A stretch of 64,000 nucleotides of DNA from Loripinus fragilis (lineage: Eukaryota > Mollusca > Bivalvia > Lucinida > Lucinidae): NCBI GenBank assembly GCA_964019695.1, contig OZ026526.1:12917754-12981753 (forward strand). The letters run 5' to 3'. The notes beneath the pieces are model-generated. The model ran no database searches and was not told the origin of the DNA. It saw only the letters and a program-made list of their open reading frames with translations. This document shows, one piece after another, positions 24,901 to 32,945 of the stretch. The position numbers and the translations under genes are program-made. The stretch's first letter is position 1; each line of letters begins with the position of its first letter.

Positions 24901-27900
24901 TAATATTTACATATTTAATTTCATGAAATAAGCCAGTTCATGAGATTATGGTACCTATCGCATATGCGGGCAGCGAAGGCTCAGATGAGCCTGCGCATCC
25001 GCGGAAAATCACCAGCGCCTTAACTGCCTACATAAACAATGAAGGTGCATGCCGTGGCTGTGAATTTAAAATCGAGATGATCAGGACATCTCGGAATTCG
25101 CTTTATTTACCACACGTCTGTAGAAGTATGTACCCCGACTTTGTTACATGCGAAGATCAGCCTGCCCACCGAACAGTCTTATCAGCACCTTTGTTTCTAC
25201 AACAAAACATTAAACATTTTGTCGGGCAAGTTCTGGGCCCAAACTATCTGCTAAATTAGTTTGTCACAGCCTCTTTGGGCGGGGGGGGGGTGCTTCCTAG
25301 GTCCCACCCTGGGTCCGGCACTGCTAATAGTATCAGCAGCAGACAAAGGGACAGGGTAATGGTTCACAGACATGTTTGAGATCAAAGAAGCTGACTATCA
25401 GACCACGTGTTGTTGTTGTTTTAAGACTTGGGTAGCACGCTGTGGCTCTGGGGCACGAAAGTGGACTTAGCACACAAAACATAATTACCTAGCTGTTGTT
25501 TGCATGAAATAAAAAAAACAATTTCAATGAACTCAAGCATGAAACAACGCACTGGATGCATGATAAACTAGATTGTTGGTACTTGTGTGAATTTTTCCTT
25601 TTCTTTGAGATATGAATGTACCCAGCGTATCGTAAGCATCGGCTCAAAGCCAATATATCATTAATTGAGCAGCGACACAAAGCATTTTGACGAGTGTAGA
25701 CTCAGACGAGCCTGTGCAGCCTCCTTTTAAGCTTACAAACTCCAAACGATGTTCAGTCAGTAGCTTAACACTCATAGAATATTCAAGCGACTAGCAAAGG
25801 CTCTGATCAGACTGTGCATATGCGCTGGCTGATCTGAGGCTTTGCTGGTCCCACATACCACATTGATGGAAATCTCATGTCACGGCTCAATTATATTCTT
25901 TCGAGGCATCGGACGCAAAGCCAGACGTTCGCTTACATTATTAATTTTTGGTATGCCTGTTTGCCCCTGATTTGGTTTGGCAAGACTAGCGCTGAAAATG
26001 ATACTTGGAGATGCTTCTCGTGCGCATCGGCTTTTGCACGACAAAGTCGGATATTCAACAGTATTGATGCTTTGCATGCTTTCTATCGCATGCCCAAATG
26101 TTAAAATTGACGAAACATTCTTTCCTGAATTCCATTCGGATCTGCTCTGGATCCGAACTCTGACAACGTTTTTTCTTTTTTTTAAGGGAGAGAGGATAAT
26201 ATCACAAAAAGCGGGCCATCATCGGCCCGCCAGCGAAATGCCTTTAAATGGCGTTTCGCTGGCGTGCCGATAATGGCCCAACGTTGAATGCTGGCTTGGT
26301 AGTTTTGAGAATTTCAGTGGATCCGGTCCAGTATTGCTAAGAAATTCTATATTTTTGTGATTTTCAGGTGGGGGTGGGTCCGGACCCCCTGTCCCCCCTC
26401 TGGATTCGCGCATTGGACTGGACTATGTCTATACTGAAAACTCATTTTATCGAGCGCATCGGTTTTTGTACGACACTATGCGTACTTTCTATCGATCGAC
26501 AAGTAGGGAGAGAGATACGTGTTCTTTTTGAATTTCGTCATTTTTTTAACTCAGAGAGCTCATCAACGTATTTCAAAGATTCGTGTATATCTTTGCAAAA
26601 AATTTTGATCAACGAGATGTCCTTGAGTGACTGTATTACATTATAAACGGCATTTGCACAGATGGAGAGCAAGCGAAATTCTGAAGGCAGAACGAAAGTG
26701 TAGCGATTCATCAGTAGTCCGAGGTTAAATAAGTGAACTTTGACGACTTGTAAGTAAATTGAGTGACATAACATGCAAGTGCCTGGCTCTTGACGTGGCA
26801 ATTACCGCACGCGCTGGACATTTTACTAACTCAGTCCGCAAGAATTTAGCGGCAGTTGAAAAGAAAAATGAGTAGATAGCGCAGAATCATATCGCCGTGT
26901 TTTCAACACATTTCTACCACATTTTTACATGCAAATATACCGTTTTTGTTCGTGATAAAGACCACATTCTAAAATTACGAACACTAGCACCTTTTCTGAA
27001 ACGTTATTTCTAAAATTACGAACAGTGAAAAAAAAAAAATTTTTAGTGTTCGAAATTTTAGAACATTTACCGTACTTGAGAATCAGTTGTCTTATTTCTC
27101 AACCAAAACATATGTGTGGGTCACAATGAGACAGTAGTTCTTTTAAGCACCCAAAACACATGTTTATTGATGGGTAAGAAATAATTGCAATTTTACGCTC
27201 AAAAAGTGTCCTTATCTGGAGGTTTGTCAAAAGTATCTTTCTTTGTGGTGTTGTTCCCGTTTTAAAGCTTCAGAATGAAATTTGTAATCAAGATATCTCA
27301 AAAACTATTATAGTTAGGTGCTAGCTAAGGAGCTTCTAATTGAGTCTGCTGTTAGAGGAAAATGAGTAGGTTACCTGGTGAAAGGACCTCGGACAGTTTT
27401 CTATTCGATCTGCCCAAATTTTGACAGCCTGTGGCTGGGATAATGCATAACTGACAAGTATAGTTTTGTGCTTAAATCAAACCCTTACATTTAGTGCACC
27501 TAGCAAAATAAAAATATTTTGAAAATATTCCATAATTATGCCAGGACTCAAGGGTTTAGGGGGTGGGGGTATTTTTTGTGACCAAATTTTATTTCACGTA
27601 AAGTCAAAGTTTTGTCGAGTATTCACCTATATACATGTAAATATTATGTTTGCGGCATAAAACATGAGACGAAAGTGATGCGTTTGCATAAAATTCGGGT
27701 TGAGAAGATTTCATTGTTTCATTTAAAGAAATGTTCTGTCAATTACTTTTGACTATTACCTGTAATGTTCCAAGTCATGGTTGACTTGTGCACTGAGGTG
27801 TATCATAACTGCATACTGGGGGGGGGGTGGGGGGGGCGGGGGGGGGGGGGGGACGTTTTCTATTTTCTATATGTTGAATAGCAAAAACAGAGTTCTCAAC

Positions 27901-28768
27901 CCATATTTTTCAATTTGTACTTGTCCAATGAGAAAACTGCTTTTGTGGATAAGTCGAGGGTTGAACCTACTATCTTTTTCATAGAAAAAATATCGTTTTC
28001 TTTTAAACTTTACTCTGATCTTTTTTATGGGCAATCCTTCATTAAAACTGTCCGAGGTCCTTTAAAAAGAAAGTGTTTTTTTAAAGATATTTATTGCCCT
28101 TTACAAATTTGGGCATTGAAAACTTGTAATATCCTTATGGACAAGGATATAGGAAGAGTGTTTCATAAGGCCAAGAAAAATAATATGTGTGGTTCAGGTT
28201 ACCCGACCTACCCTAAATTTGTACCCCCCTACCCTAAACTTTTTTCTCCAAATTCTGAAGTTGGAAGAGAATAGCAGAACAAAATGATTTTGTTCTGCTA
28301 TTCACTTCCAACTTCAGAATTTAGAGAAAAAATACATATCAAAATGACCATCTGAAATAGAAATCCAATTTTCTATTCATTCAGTTTTTGGCATTGGAAG
28401 TAAATTAAGGATTAAAACAAGGCTATATCTTCAAAAATAGACTCTTTCATACATGTATCTCATTTCCATGTAGGTCTGAATATTCCAAGAAAATAAAGTT
28501 TTAAAAAAAAAATAGTATCCAACCTACCTACCGACCCTATTTTTTTAGGGTGTAACCTGAACCAAACATATTGTTTTACTTGACCTAAACACAAATTTTA
28601 GTGTCTGTTTTTTTTCAGATTGCGTTACGTCTTCATAACACAACACTCGGAGGAAGAAAGATCAATGTTGAATTTACCTCAGCTGGTGGAAAGAACGAGC
28701 ATAGAAGGCAAAAACTGAAGAAGAAAAATGAGAGACTTGCCAAATTTAAGATGCCATTTGATACCTAA
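12615..28768 (+). CDS. Single-RRM RNA-binding protein, Nop6-like (gene span, six coding exons, 5' end missing)
   Basis: Coding exons: 12615-12652, 12943-12989, 13698-13811, 15013-15444, 18448-18542, 28619-28768 (stop TAA). All introns have GT/AG ends and the splice phases chain without a break, giving 291 visible residues. A basic, Ser/Lys-rich N-terminal part (to about residue 185) is low-complexity. One RRM follows at about residues 187-262: RNP2 is LFVGNL (from about residue 189) and RNP1 is KGFAYVEF (from about 228). The tail reads GGRKINVEFTSAGGK, then a Lys/Arg-rich end MPFDT. The RRM plus this G-R-K-I-N-V-E motif is known from fungal Nop6-type nucleolar proteins linked to 40S ribosome maturation; that role here is inference. 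The first coding exon was not found. The first in-frame Met is at 12983, which would give 265 residues. Introns are 290, 708, 1201, 3003 and 10076 bp. Confidence 0.85.
12943..12989 (+). CDS. RRM gene coding exon 2
   Basis: Acceptor GATTCTTTCAG and strong donor GTAAGT. The 47 bases encode NQGVENKLRKLAGMA plus split codons on both sides. If the 12615 exon is not used, translation could start at the ATG at 12983. Confidence 0.75.
12990..13697 (+). other. Intron 2 of the RRM gene
   Basis: 708 bp. Positions 13140-13310 match a dispersed repeat also seen at 32469-32640 and partly at 60565-60620 (GATCAGCTGGCTTCTGAC, CTGCAGGTTAACAGGAT, AGCATGACAAAGG). Confidence 0.6.
13698..13811 (+). CDS. RRM gene coding exon 3
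   Basis: Acceptor ATCGTTTAG, donor GTGGGT. It encodes a basic, serine-rich stretch including KERPGMNKNSSSRLERRKKW, continuous in phase with both neighbours. Confidence 0.8.
14185..14316. mobile_element. hAT-like palindromic MITE, partial, intron 3 of the RRM gene
   Basis: CAGAGGTTAAGATAAAC, TTAACATTTGTTTTTGG, AAATGACAGTCTCC and GACGGTTCTTTTGAGTAC match the family at 22766. It is joined on the right to the foldback element at 14317. Confidence 0.6.
14317..14556. mobile_element. Tc1/mariner-like foldback MITE with a duplicated arm
   Basis: The ends CTGTAAGACCTGTCTTAAG and TTAGACAGGTTTTTCCTG are imperfect inverted repeats. The centre is a palindrome: CAGGTCAAAAGTATTGCAG, GAATGCTC, then GAGCATTCTGCAATACTTTT. 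The right arm (GAGCATTCTGCAATAC, GACCTGCATTAAGC) is present twice in tandem. Sister copies lie at 18556-18762 and 32285-32480. Confidence 0.75.
14633..14765. mobile_element. Foldback element (ATGGAGATTCTGGG family)
   Basis: Arms of about 50 bp pair: AATGGAGATTCTGGG, AGTTAGGTCTAGAATTCTCA against TGAGAATTCAAGACCTAACT and CAGAATCCCCATTTCATATA. The loop is about 30 bp. No target duplication beyond the AT-rich flank was recognised. Confidence 0.65.
15013..15444 (+). CDS. RRM gene coding exon 4 (Lys-rich region and RNP2)
   Basis: Acceptor TGTTTTTTTAG, donor GTAGGT. It encodes 143 full codons: a Thr/Ser/Gln stretch, a Lys-rich stretch (KLKHEKDDEKS) and the first half of the RRM, with YVLFVGNLPYSVTKEQIEEHF. 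The exon ends with one base of a Gly codon. Confidence 0.92.
15455..15612. mobile_element. hAT-like palindromic MITE in intron 4, right end lost
   Basis: Starts 11 bp after the donor of the 15013-15444 exon with CAGGTTTAGATAAAC, then TTGAGCGTAAAATTGTAATT, CTTACCCATCAACTTTAACA, AGAACCATATCATTGAGACG and GTTCTTTTGAGTACCC. The right terminal motif has decayed. Confidence 0.7.
16527..17506 (+). promoter_or_regulatory. Three DR1 nuclear-receptor-like motifs within the intronic tandem repeat
   Basis: AGGTCACAGGTCA at 16527-16539 and AGGTCAAAGGTCA at 17007-17019 and 17484-17496 each hold two direct AGGTCA half-sites with a 1-bp spacer. In the last two a reverse half-site TGACCT follows at 17024-17029 and 17501-17506. 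DR1 is the known site type for HNF4, RXR and COUP-TF receptors. They may simply be part of the repeat consensus; no function is shown. Confidence 0.35.
17573..17642. repeat. Near-perfect 70-bp hairpin
   Basis: Arms of about 33 bp: TCTTTGAAAAGTTGAT, TTTATAACTGTGG against CCACAGTTATAAA, TTAACTTTTCAAAGA, with a 4-base loop TAGC. The right arm resembles the ATCAACTTTTCAAAA segment of the previous tandem copy, so it looks like a local inverted duplication. Confidence 0.75.
18290..18415 (+). repeat. Dispersed repeat (GTGAGTATGATCAGGAAAT family)
   Basis: GTGAGTATGATCAGGAAATA, CCGTGGCATC, GGAGGAAGAGTGGCACAAC and ACACCAGGAAGATAAACTAA match sequence at 40155-40260, at 58880-58985 in reverse, and at 63895-64000. 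It ends 32 bp before the exon at 18448. Confidence 0.7.
18448..18542 (+). CDS. RRM gene coding exon 5 (RNP1)
   Basis: Acceptor ATATTCCAG, donor GTAAGT. It encodes GGVKAVRIPKEKGSERAKGF followed by AYVEFNSTISHR, carrying the RNP1 motif KGFAYVEF. A foldback element begins only 13 bp past the exon end. Confidence 0.93.
18556..18762. mobile_element. Tc1/mariner-like foldback MITE, complete with TA target sites
   Basis: CAGTGAAACCTGTATTAAG at the left and CTTAAGACAGGTTTTACTG at the right are inverted ends, each flanked by TA (18554-18555 and 18763-18764). The centre folds: CAAAAGTACTGCAGAATGCT against GGGAGCATTCTGCA. CAGT ends with TA duplications fit the Tc1/mariner/pogo group. It lies 13 bp past the exon ending at 18542. 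Confidence 0.85.
18765..20125. other. Last intron, AT-rich part
   Basis: A diverged direct repeat is seen near 19820-19960 and 20000-20110 (ATAGCTAAAACAAATTTGAT against ATAGCAAAAACAAATTTGGT, plus CCATGAAAAAGCGGGGCCAT against TCAAAAACATGGCTACCAT). The phrase AAAGTGAAAACGCTAC near 18780 has a loose reverse match near 19690. No exon is supported. Confidence 0.45.
20880..22330 (+). repeat. Shared interior of element A (homologous to B interior)
   Basis: Phrases shared in the same order with 24390-25430: CAGCGAAGGCT...AGGAGAG, AATCTCGTCAGGGTCT, AAATCTAGATATCTACGTAC, GCCAGTTCATGAGATTATGG (exact in both) and AAGATCAAAG. It contains several CGCA-palindrome repeats and the 22-kb G-run. Confidence 0.7.
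21894..22012 (+). repeat. About 119-bp near-pure G tract
   Basis: An uninterrupted G run at about 21894-21935 followed by G runs broken only by single T bases. On the transcribed gene this is G-rich in the nascent RNA and strongly G-quadruplex-prone. A poly-C run follows at 22104-22121. Tract length is unreliable in most assemblies. Confidence 0.85.
22766..22952. mobile_element. hAT-like palindromic MITE, complete reference copy
   Basis: 187 bp, starting CAGAGGGCCGGTTAAG and ending TTTATCTGGGGACCTG, flanked by the exact 8-bp target duplication AATGAGTG (22758-22765 and 22953-22960). The centre is a palindrome, AAAAGAACCATCTCAT with CGAGATGGTTCTTTTGAG, then CATATGTTTTAGTTGAGAAA. CAG...CTG ends with 8-bp duplications fit hAT. 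Relatives: 6270, 12205, 14185, 15455, 20126/27222, 60880, 61975. Confidence 0.88.
24390..25430 (+). repeat. Shared interior of element B
   Basis: Homologous to 20880-22330 of A (exact stretches include GCCAGTTCATGAGATTATGG). It contains CAGCGAAGGCTCAGATGAGC with the CGCA core. The open frame at 24948-25259 is inside the repeat and not a supported gene. Confidence 0.65.
25680..25905. repeat. CGCA-palindrome repeat with inner inversion, inside element B
   Basis: CTAGCAAAGGCTCTGATCAG, GCATATGCGC and TGAGGCTTTGCTGG, then GGAAATCTCATGTCACGGCT. The last phrase recurs near 37070-37090 in the same direction, while the flanking CGCA segment is reversed there, showing inversion between copies. Confidence 0.6.
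26213..26410. mobile_element. Palindrome-headed element copy inside B
   Basis: GGGCCATCATCGGC...GCCAGCGAAATG and its near-complement form a palindrome at 26213-26279. Then GAATGCTGGCTTGGTAG, GATCCGG, TTGCTAAGAAATTCTATATT and CCGGACCCCCTGTCCCCC follow. The same order occurs at 30872-31160. Confidence 0.7.
27818..27852 (+). repeat. Poly-G tract in the last intron
   Basis: G runs interrupted once each by T and C. The short frame reading poly-Gly is not a gene. Confidence 0.85.
28241..28332. repeat. 92-bp hairpin 287 bp before the terminal exon
   Basis: Arms of about 43 bp pair almost perfectly: TCTCCAAATTCTGAAGTTGG, GAATAGCAGAACAAAA against TTTTGTTCTGCTATTC and CCAACTTCAGAATTTAGAGA. The loop is only a few bases. 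It is a candidate small-RNA-like precursor or an inverted duplication. Confidence 0.75.
28619..28768 (+). CDS. RRM gene terminal coding exon
   Basis: Acceptor TTTTTTTTCAG. It encodes 49 residues and a TAA stop: the last helix and strand of the RRM (IALRLHNTTL, KINVEF), then a Lys/Arg-rich tail RRQKLKKKNERLAKFK that could serve nucleolar targeting or RNA binding. Confidence 0.93.
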   Translation: MALRLHNTTLGGRKINVEFTSAGGKNEHRRQKLKKKNERLAKFKMPFDT

Positions 28769-29310
28769 TTAATGGCCATTATGTTTAATTTGCTGTTTTA
28801 ATTGTTTTCACATTGGTATTTTTGGGATAACTTTTTATTGCAAAATTTAGCAAAATGTGTTCGCTATGAGATTTGTAGAGGAGGATAAGGGCAAACTTCT
28901 TAAACTGCTGCTGTTATTCTGTGATATTTACATTTTTGAAGCAATCCTTTAATGAATCTTTAGATTTTTGCAACCGTTCATAGCCTCATGAATTACACAA
29001 ATTTGATTGACAGCTGCCAAGCTCACTTGCCCGTGCAATACGCTTCTATTATTGAACTAATTTGCCAGATGTGACACTGGTGTTGTGATTGACAGCGAGC
29101 CACACCTGAGTCGCACATGCATAACAAGCCTCTTGTTTGCTCCATTGGCTGTCAGTGTTCAAGCTGGCTGTTCCGCTTTTCCATTTTACGCTTTGACTAA
29201 ACCGTAATATGATTATATTTAAATATAAAACTGTTATATTTTCTAAATTAAAAAATAATTTTTATATTTTAGATATTTATAATAAAATGTAAATATAAGC
29301 AATAAAGTCA
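28769..29310 (+). terminator. Probable 3' UTR and poly(A) signals of the RRM gene
   Basis: After the stop codon the sequence is AT-rich, with AATAAA at 29281-29286 and 29301-29306, and another at 29835-29840. No cleavage site can be fixed by eye. Confidence 0.5.
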
Positions 29311-29440
29311 ATTTTTGGAATGTTCAAGGAACCAAGAATACTTCGAGTCTCTTGGAAAATTAACTTGAAGCCCTTTGGGCTTCACTTACTTTGCAAGACA
29401 CCCGAAGTATTCATGATTCCATGAACATTCACAAAATTGA
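29308..29440. mobile_element. Foldback element directly after the poly(A) signal
   Basis: TCAATTTTTGGAATGTTCA, AAGAATACTTCGAGTCTCTT pair with TTGCAAGACACCCGAAGTAT, TGAACATTCACAAAATTGA. The left end starts two bases after AATAAA at 29301-29306. Confidence 0.65.
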
Positions 29441-30871
29441 ATTCATGTCTTGCAAAGAAGAAAGTAAGTCGGGAAAAAAATCAGCCAAAAAGTGGCATTG
29501 GTTTGCTCTTATCTAATGTACTAAAGTAATGGATGACTTGTTCAAATGTTAAAGAAAACCTGCATGATTCCTTTGTGTTAAGTGAGTGGGGTCAGCTCAA
29601 AACCATTTGATTCGGAGCATGTGCGCAAGATAAAAGGCCATGTCACATTTAATCCAAGCTTCTATGCCTGTGAATGAGCATATACAAAGTAGATACTGCA
29701 CATGCACGGTAAATTTTAACTGTGTATATGTTAGTTATATTATATTCAACTGTTATATAATGGTATATTGATCACTTGTGAATATTGTTTTGAGACCAAA
29801 CCTTTTTGTCACGGCTCTTTAAATATTACCTGTCAATAAAAGACTTATAGAACATTTGAGCCAAATGAATTTATTGCAAAACCATCTATGAACACATAAT
29901 CTGTTCAGAAAAGTTGGCACTGAATCTCCTAAGCAAACAACTTTCATTGCAAATACATTTTGCTAAAATTAATAATACAAGCGCTATCCCCGAAAAATCA
30001 ATGTGAAAAATATAAAAAAGCAAGTTTAGATGAACATTGTTGCCAGACACCAGTTGCATGCAAGCAACAAAGGCCTGGGGTCACCGGTTAGAGCCTCGTC
30101 AGAGGCATCCTGTTGTGTCCTTGAGCATGACACTTTTTCCTGGGCTTAGCATTGGTTCAACCTAGAAATGTCCCAACATGGCTTAAAAATTGTTGACCAT
30201 GACACAAACCTTGGTTTTATGGATCCATATCAAGAGTCCAGAGCTGTTGCTATAACTAGCCCAATTTGGCTCGAACTACCTTTTTCTTGGACAAATTTAC
30301 TTCATAGCCCAAAAGGTGTTTCAGCCATTCAACTCTTTCCTTTGCTAGGGGTAACTTTTTTTCATCTGTTGATAACATTTGCAAACAGTTTGGATCAAGA
30401 TCTGTCGGTCCTGATCTGGATTTTAACTGTTTGACACTCTGGAAAGATTTTATTTTTGAATAATATGATTTTGAAAAAAGTCAGCAGGCGACAACAAAAG
30501 CATGAAAATTACCTAGCATGCAAAGAGTTAAGTTTGGCTCTTGTGCACTTGGTCACATATAGCATTGTCCATATATACACAAAATCCAAAAATTTGTTTG
30601 ACAAATGACAAAAGTTAATAAAGCTCACAGCAAAAACAAAATGTGCTGTGATTTTTCTTTAAATTGTAGCTTCTTTGTACAATATTTTTTGCACTTTCTT
30701 GAAACTTTCAAGTTTTTTTTAATGATGTTTACATATTTGCAGAAAAAGTCAAAAATTAGGGAACTCTTTCATTTTGGGGTATTTTTATTTTATACATGTA
30801 CATAAAAGATGTGGTATCCAAGTCAATATTGGGTAAGACTTCCAGTCCACGTACATGTATCATCTCCAGTA
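29441..30871. other. Unannotated region with a decayed SINE
   Basis: Positions 30060-30165 carry CCTGTTGTGTCCTTGAGCAT, ACACTTTTTCC and GGTTCAACC, matching the body of the tRNA-derived SINE seen at 39544 without its head. Positions 30370-30435 match, in reverse, the repeat at 32150-32215. No gene is supported. Confidence 0.5.
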
Positions 30872-31160
30872 CATGCGTGGATCCAGAAAGTTTTGTCAGA
30901 GGGTTTCTTTGTTTTAGTTGATGAGGGGATAGAGGATCCAAATACCACTATAAATGGGCCATCATCGGCCTGCCAGCGAAACGCCATTTAAATGGCGTTT
31001 TGCTGGCGTGCCCATGATGGCCCAACAATGAATGCTGGCTTGGTAGCTTTTTGATTTTTCAGGGGATCCGGACCTGTATTGCTAGAAACCCTATATTTTT
31101 ATGATTTTTCAGGGGGGTCCGTACCCCCTGTCCCCCCCCCCCCCCTATGGATCTGTCCAT
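30872..31160. mobile_element. Palindrome-headed element, better copy
   Basis: It opens at CATGCGTGGATCCAGAAAG and closes at CTATGGATCTGTCCATG. It includes a 70-bp palindrome (30955-31024, centre CCATTTAAATGG, outer TGGGCCATCATCGGC) and then AATGAATGCTGGCTTGGTAG and CCGTACCCCCTGTCCCCC. Related to 26213-26410; ends resemble the GGATCC-ended element at 41555. Confidence 0.72.
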
Positions 31161-31839
31161 GCAGTATGCCTAACAGGTGTCATACATGTGTTGCTGCACA
31201 TGGAGGTCACACCCGATATTGACTTGGACCCCATGAAATACAAGGGTTCCCTTATTTTTGGATCTGCGTATATTTTTGTGTTACTATGATGAATTCTTTG
31301 TATGCTTTGTAAACAGCAGTTCTTTTATTTATATGTGCGAGGAGATTTTGGTATTCACTACGTAAGACACCAGAAGTGAAGTGGGTGGAGGCTTTGTATT
31401 AAATACACATTGGTGAAAGTTTTCAGGATTATTCCTGAATTCAGGATTTTGAGACTGCCTCAAAATACTGAATTCCGCAGATTGTAATAGCTTCTCTGAT
31501 TTATTATCAGTTCACCCAAAGACAATTTACTATTTAAAATTGCATTGAAATTGTTAATATTATATAGGCATCACATTTTTGGCGTAAAAATTTCAATATT
31601 TTGTCAACTTTAACGCATCGTGAAAATGAAAGCCATTATGTAACATCAATAAATCTGTAAACATTAAACAACTAGTGGTTTATCTATTTTGTTGCATAGC
31701 GTTATATCACTCCCAGAAGCGACGTCATATAACAAATACTTAAATCTCATGGGCGGACCCAATTATATTATTGCCTCACAGTAGTGAAATAAGATATAGA
31801 GCCAGTGTCTTAGATAAGGTTTTAGAGCAATGAGTAATT

Positions 31840-32035
31840 TACTCTCTATCTTGAGTCTCTATCGCTCTCTCATTTTCTTTCTGAGTATATCACTTTCTCT
31901 TGAGTAATTTACTTCTAAGTAATTTGCTCTGAGTATTTTTAACACCCTTCTGAGTATTTTACTCTGAGTTATTTTCTTCCTGAGTATTTTACTCTCTCTC
32001 TCTCAGAGTAATTTACTCTCAGTGCTTGCTCATTT
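31840..32035. repeat. Degenerate tandem repeat (GAGTAATTTACTC type)
   Basis: TGAGTATTTTACTC and GAGTAATTTACTCTC recur about ten times at irregular spacing. A looser trace is near 37830-37880. Confidence 0.6.
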
Positions 32036-32284
32036 ACTTTTTGACAGCTCTACTTGAATCAGATAAATACCTTTATTTCATGCTTTTGTTGTCTGCTGAC
32101 TTTTTTCAATTTTATTCTATCAGAGTGTCTAACGGTATGGATTCAGATCAGGAACAACATTCTGTCAGTCCTGATCTTGATCCAAACTGTTTGCAAAGAT
32201 TATCAGCCGCGGACAAAAGTTGACCCTAACAAGAAAAGAGTTAACACTTTTCCTGCAGAACCTGGATTCATTCGTTTTTGAAAC

Positions 32285-32480
32285 CTGTGTAAAAGGGCCA
32301 CTCTCAAAAAGACCAAAAATTTGTTTTCAAGATCAATTTTTGCTTAATGCCGGTCAAAAGTATTGAGGAATGCTCCAAGGGGAGCATTCTGCAATACTTC
32401 CGACCTTTATTAAGCTATCATTTGTCATTAAAACCTTTGTTTTGTCTATTTTTGAGTGGCCTTACTGTAGATCCAGATCA
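32285..32480. mobile_element. Tc1/mariner-like foldback MITE, third copy
   Basis: GGCCACTCTCAAAAAGACC, CGGTCAAAAGTATTGAGG, GGGAGCATTCTGCAATACTT and TTGAGTGGCCTTACTGTA match the family at 18556. The left terminal CAGT is lost. Confidence 0.7.
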
Positions 32481-32640
32481 GCTGCCTTCTTGTGAAGCCA
32501 TCTGATCAGAATCCACATTGTTTCTCACTCTGATTGAAAATACAAAGCTTTCAACTGAAATACTACAGGTTAACAGGATGAAAATTGGAGAGGAAGGTAG
32601 TCCATAAAAATATCCAGCATGACAAGGGTTTAGTGCAGGC
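32469..32640 (+). repeat. Dispersed repeat (GATCAGCTGCCTTC family)
   Basis: Shares TAGATCCAGATCAGCTG, CTACAGGTTAACAGGATG and CCAGCATGACAAGGGTT with 13140-13310 in intron 2 of the RRM gene. Confidence 0.6.
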
Positions 32641-32825
32641 CAAAATGTGTTAATGTATTCTTAATTATGATTTGTACCTGTCATACAGGCATTAAATTAT
32701 TGCATATCTTCAAATGCTGTTGTTTTTAATTTCCCTATGAGAATGATAGAACTAGCCCCGCAGATAAGAGTGTGTAATTAGTCATTATTTTTTCTTATTT
32801 CTTAATCAAAACATGCCATAGGATA

Positions 32826-32945
32826 GGGGAGCACGGTGGCTCAGTTGTAGAGTGCTTGACTCAAGATCAAGGGGTTGTGGGTTTGAGTCTCACTGGAGGC
32901 GCTGCGTTGTGTCCTTGAGCTAAACAAATGAAACATGTCGTGGGT
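32826..32945 (+). mobile_element. tRNA-derived SINE
   Basis: The head GGAGCACGGTGGCTCAGTTG holds an A box (TGGCTCAGTTG) and the phrase GGGTTTGAGTCTCAC a B box, giving an internal polymerase III promoter. The body begins GCTGCGTTGTGTCCTTGAGC. The acceptor stem is not closed, so it is not a functional tRNA gene. Confidence 0.75.

Larger units (their letters stand above)
20150..27072. mobile_element. Element B: TIR transposon, non-autonomous, 6.9 kb including the nested element A
   Basis: The left end CGATAAATGTTCTAAAATTT continuing CGAACACT (20150-20177) is matched in reverse at 27045-27072 with 27 of 28 bases. TA flanks both ends (20148-20149, 27073-27074), and the split MITE outside confirms the boundaries. 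The subterminal word TCTAAAATTACGAACAC or variants occurs several times after the left end, and twice in the same orientation before the right end. Without A the element is about 3.6 kb. No transposase or other coding region is recognised; the superfamily is not assigned. Confidence 0.8.
20126..27222. mobile_element. hAT-like palindromic MITE split by element B
   Basis: The left fragment CAGGCCTCCAGATAAGAGTG (20126-20145) and the right fragment (27075-27222), which reads GTCTTATTTCTCAACC, AAAACATATG, TTTATTGATGGGTAAG and TTACGCTC and ends CTTATCTGGAGG, together make one MITE of about 170 bp. The 12-bp ends CCTCCAGATAAG and CTTATCTGGAGG are exact inverted repeats. TTTGTCAAAA occurs just outside at 20116-20125 and at 27223-27232, a likely target duplication. 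Confidence 0.75.
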
